Shown piece by piece: positions 20,656 to 20,906 of a stretch of 20,906 nt of DNA. Every line of letters begins with the position of its first letter. Positions within the stretch are counted from its first letter, which is position 1. The notes below the pieces were generated by a model. The model worked only from the letters and a program-made list of their open reading frames with translations, ran no database searches and was not told the origin of the DNA. This DNA is from a virus. The position numbers and the translations under genes are program-made. The stretch lies in IMG/VR virus record IMGVR_UViG_3300009001_000114, positions 1 to 20,906 of that record; one strand, given 5' to 3'.

Positions 20656-20906
20656 TCTAAATTCATTGCCTTCCGAATGTTGGGTTTGAAATAGGTATCG
20701 GGTTTTAGGATCTTACCGTCTTCACGACGAATCACTTTACCCTTTACAACCTTGCTCATGTTTGATGCTTTGACTTCATCCCAGACTTGATTAAAAGGAA
20801 TGTCAAGGGTAGAAGCAAGACCCATGATGACCCAAACCATATCAGCAAGACCATCTGCAACCTCTACAATGTCTTTATCAGCGAATGCAGCAATCGTCTC
20901 GTGAAA
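20652..20906 (-). CDS. MazG-like nucleotide pyrophosphohydrolase, C-terminal part
   Basis: The frame runs open from the window edge to a stop at 20652, 84 codons. FHETIAAFADKDIVEVADGLADMVW shows the E-x-x-D-x-x-A-D metal-binding helix of all-alpha NTP pyrophosphatases, followed by LASTLDIPFNQVWDEVKASNMSK and a DGKILKPDTYFKP tail, as in phosphoribosyl-ATP pyrophosphohydrolase-like phage proteins. It would hydrolyse a nucleoside triphosphate, or alter the (p)ppGpp or nucleotide pool. The N-terminus lies outside the window. Confidence 0.87.
   Translation of the reverse strand, partial: FHETIAAFADKDIVEVADGLADMVWVIMGLASTLDIPFNQVWDEVKASNMSKVVKGKVIRREDGKILKPDTYFKPNIRKAMNLE

Noticed and set aside
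1-20906. CRISPR arrays, insertion sequences, integrase or attachment sites
   Set aside because: No spaced direct repeats, transposase or integrase motifs were seen on reading both strands.

Overview
The window looks like the replication/recombination region plus an adjoining accessory region of a T4-like (Tevenvirinae-type) marine myovirus. The diagnostic genes, nearly all on the minus strand, are gp43 DNA polymerase, gp62 clamp-loader small subunit, RegA translational repressor, UvsX recombinase, gp41-type helicase, DsbA late-promoter binding protein, ThyX and dCMP deaminase. No cyanophage photosynthesis genes are present. The window also carries a circularly permuted tmRNA whose tag (ANDDVYTEDFALAA) looks alphaproteobacterial rather than cyanobacterial, so an alphaproteobacterial host (SAR11 or Roseobacter type) is my inference, not something shown directly.

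Layout, read from the right in the direction of minus-strand transcription. 20906-18925: MazG-like pyrophosphohydrolase (partial), dCMP deaminase, gp62, RegA and a 2OG/cupin-type oxygenase. 18928-18212 is a plus-strand, probably late virion gene. 18102-18211 is a divergent control region with a perfect TTGACA-17-TATAAT promoter for hsp20 and a 20-bp palindrome that puts a T4-type late promoter (TATAAATA) on both strands. Then come hsp20, a UUCG-loop terminator, and a GT25-like glycosyltransferase. 16842-4618: a second perfect consensus promoter starts a very long, tightly packed operon: gp43, a primase-like protein, a sugar-nucleotide epimerase, a UDP-glucose-dehydrogenase-like protein, uvsX, a small conserved protein, the gp41-type helicase, a run of eight small genes, thyX, a 2OG oxygenase, dsbA, a DUF3310 protein and a zinc-ribbon protein. 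Most junctions are ATGA, TGATG or TAATG overlaps, implying translational coupling.

4586-2883 is the accessory island of greatest interest. A promoter with an 18-bp palindromic operator drives two small exported proteins. A second promoter drives an RNA unit that contains a tRNA-Leu(UAA)-like element and the permuted tmRNA. A small lipoprotein gene follows directly, and a small periplasmic protein lies on the plus strand. All four exported proteins have exactly two cysteines in the exported part, in addition to the lipobox Cys.

2822-1: a minus-strand cluster of small regulators (ribbon-helix-helix, AbrB-like), unknowns, a cupin, a class II glutamine amidotransferase, a GNAT-like protein, and the start of a protein that may belong to the thymine-hypermodification families.

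The replication genes act together (polymerase, clamp loader, helicase, primase-like protein, recombinase). ThyX, dCMP deaminase and MazG feed or clean the nucleotide pool. RegA and DsbA control early translation and late transcription. The sugar-nucleotide genes and glycosyltransferase probably serve glycosylation of virion, DNA or host surface.
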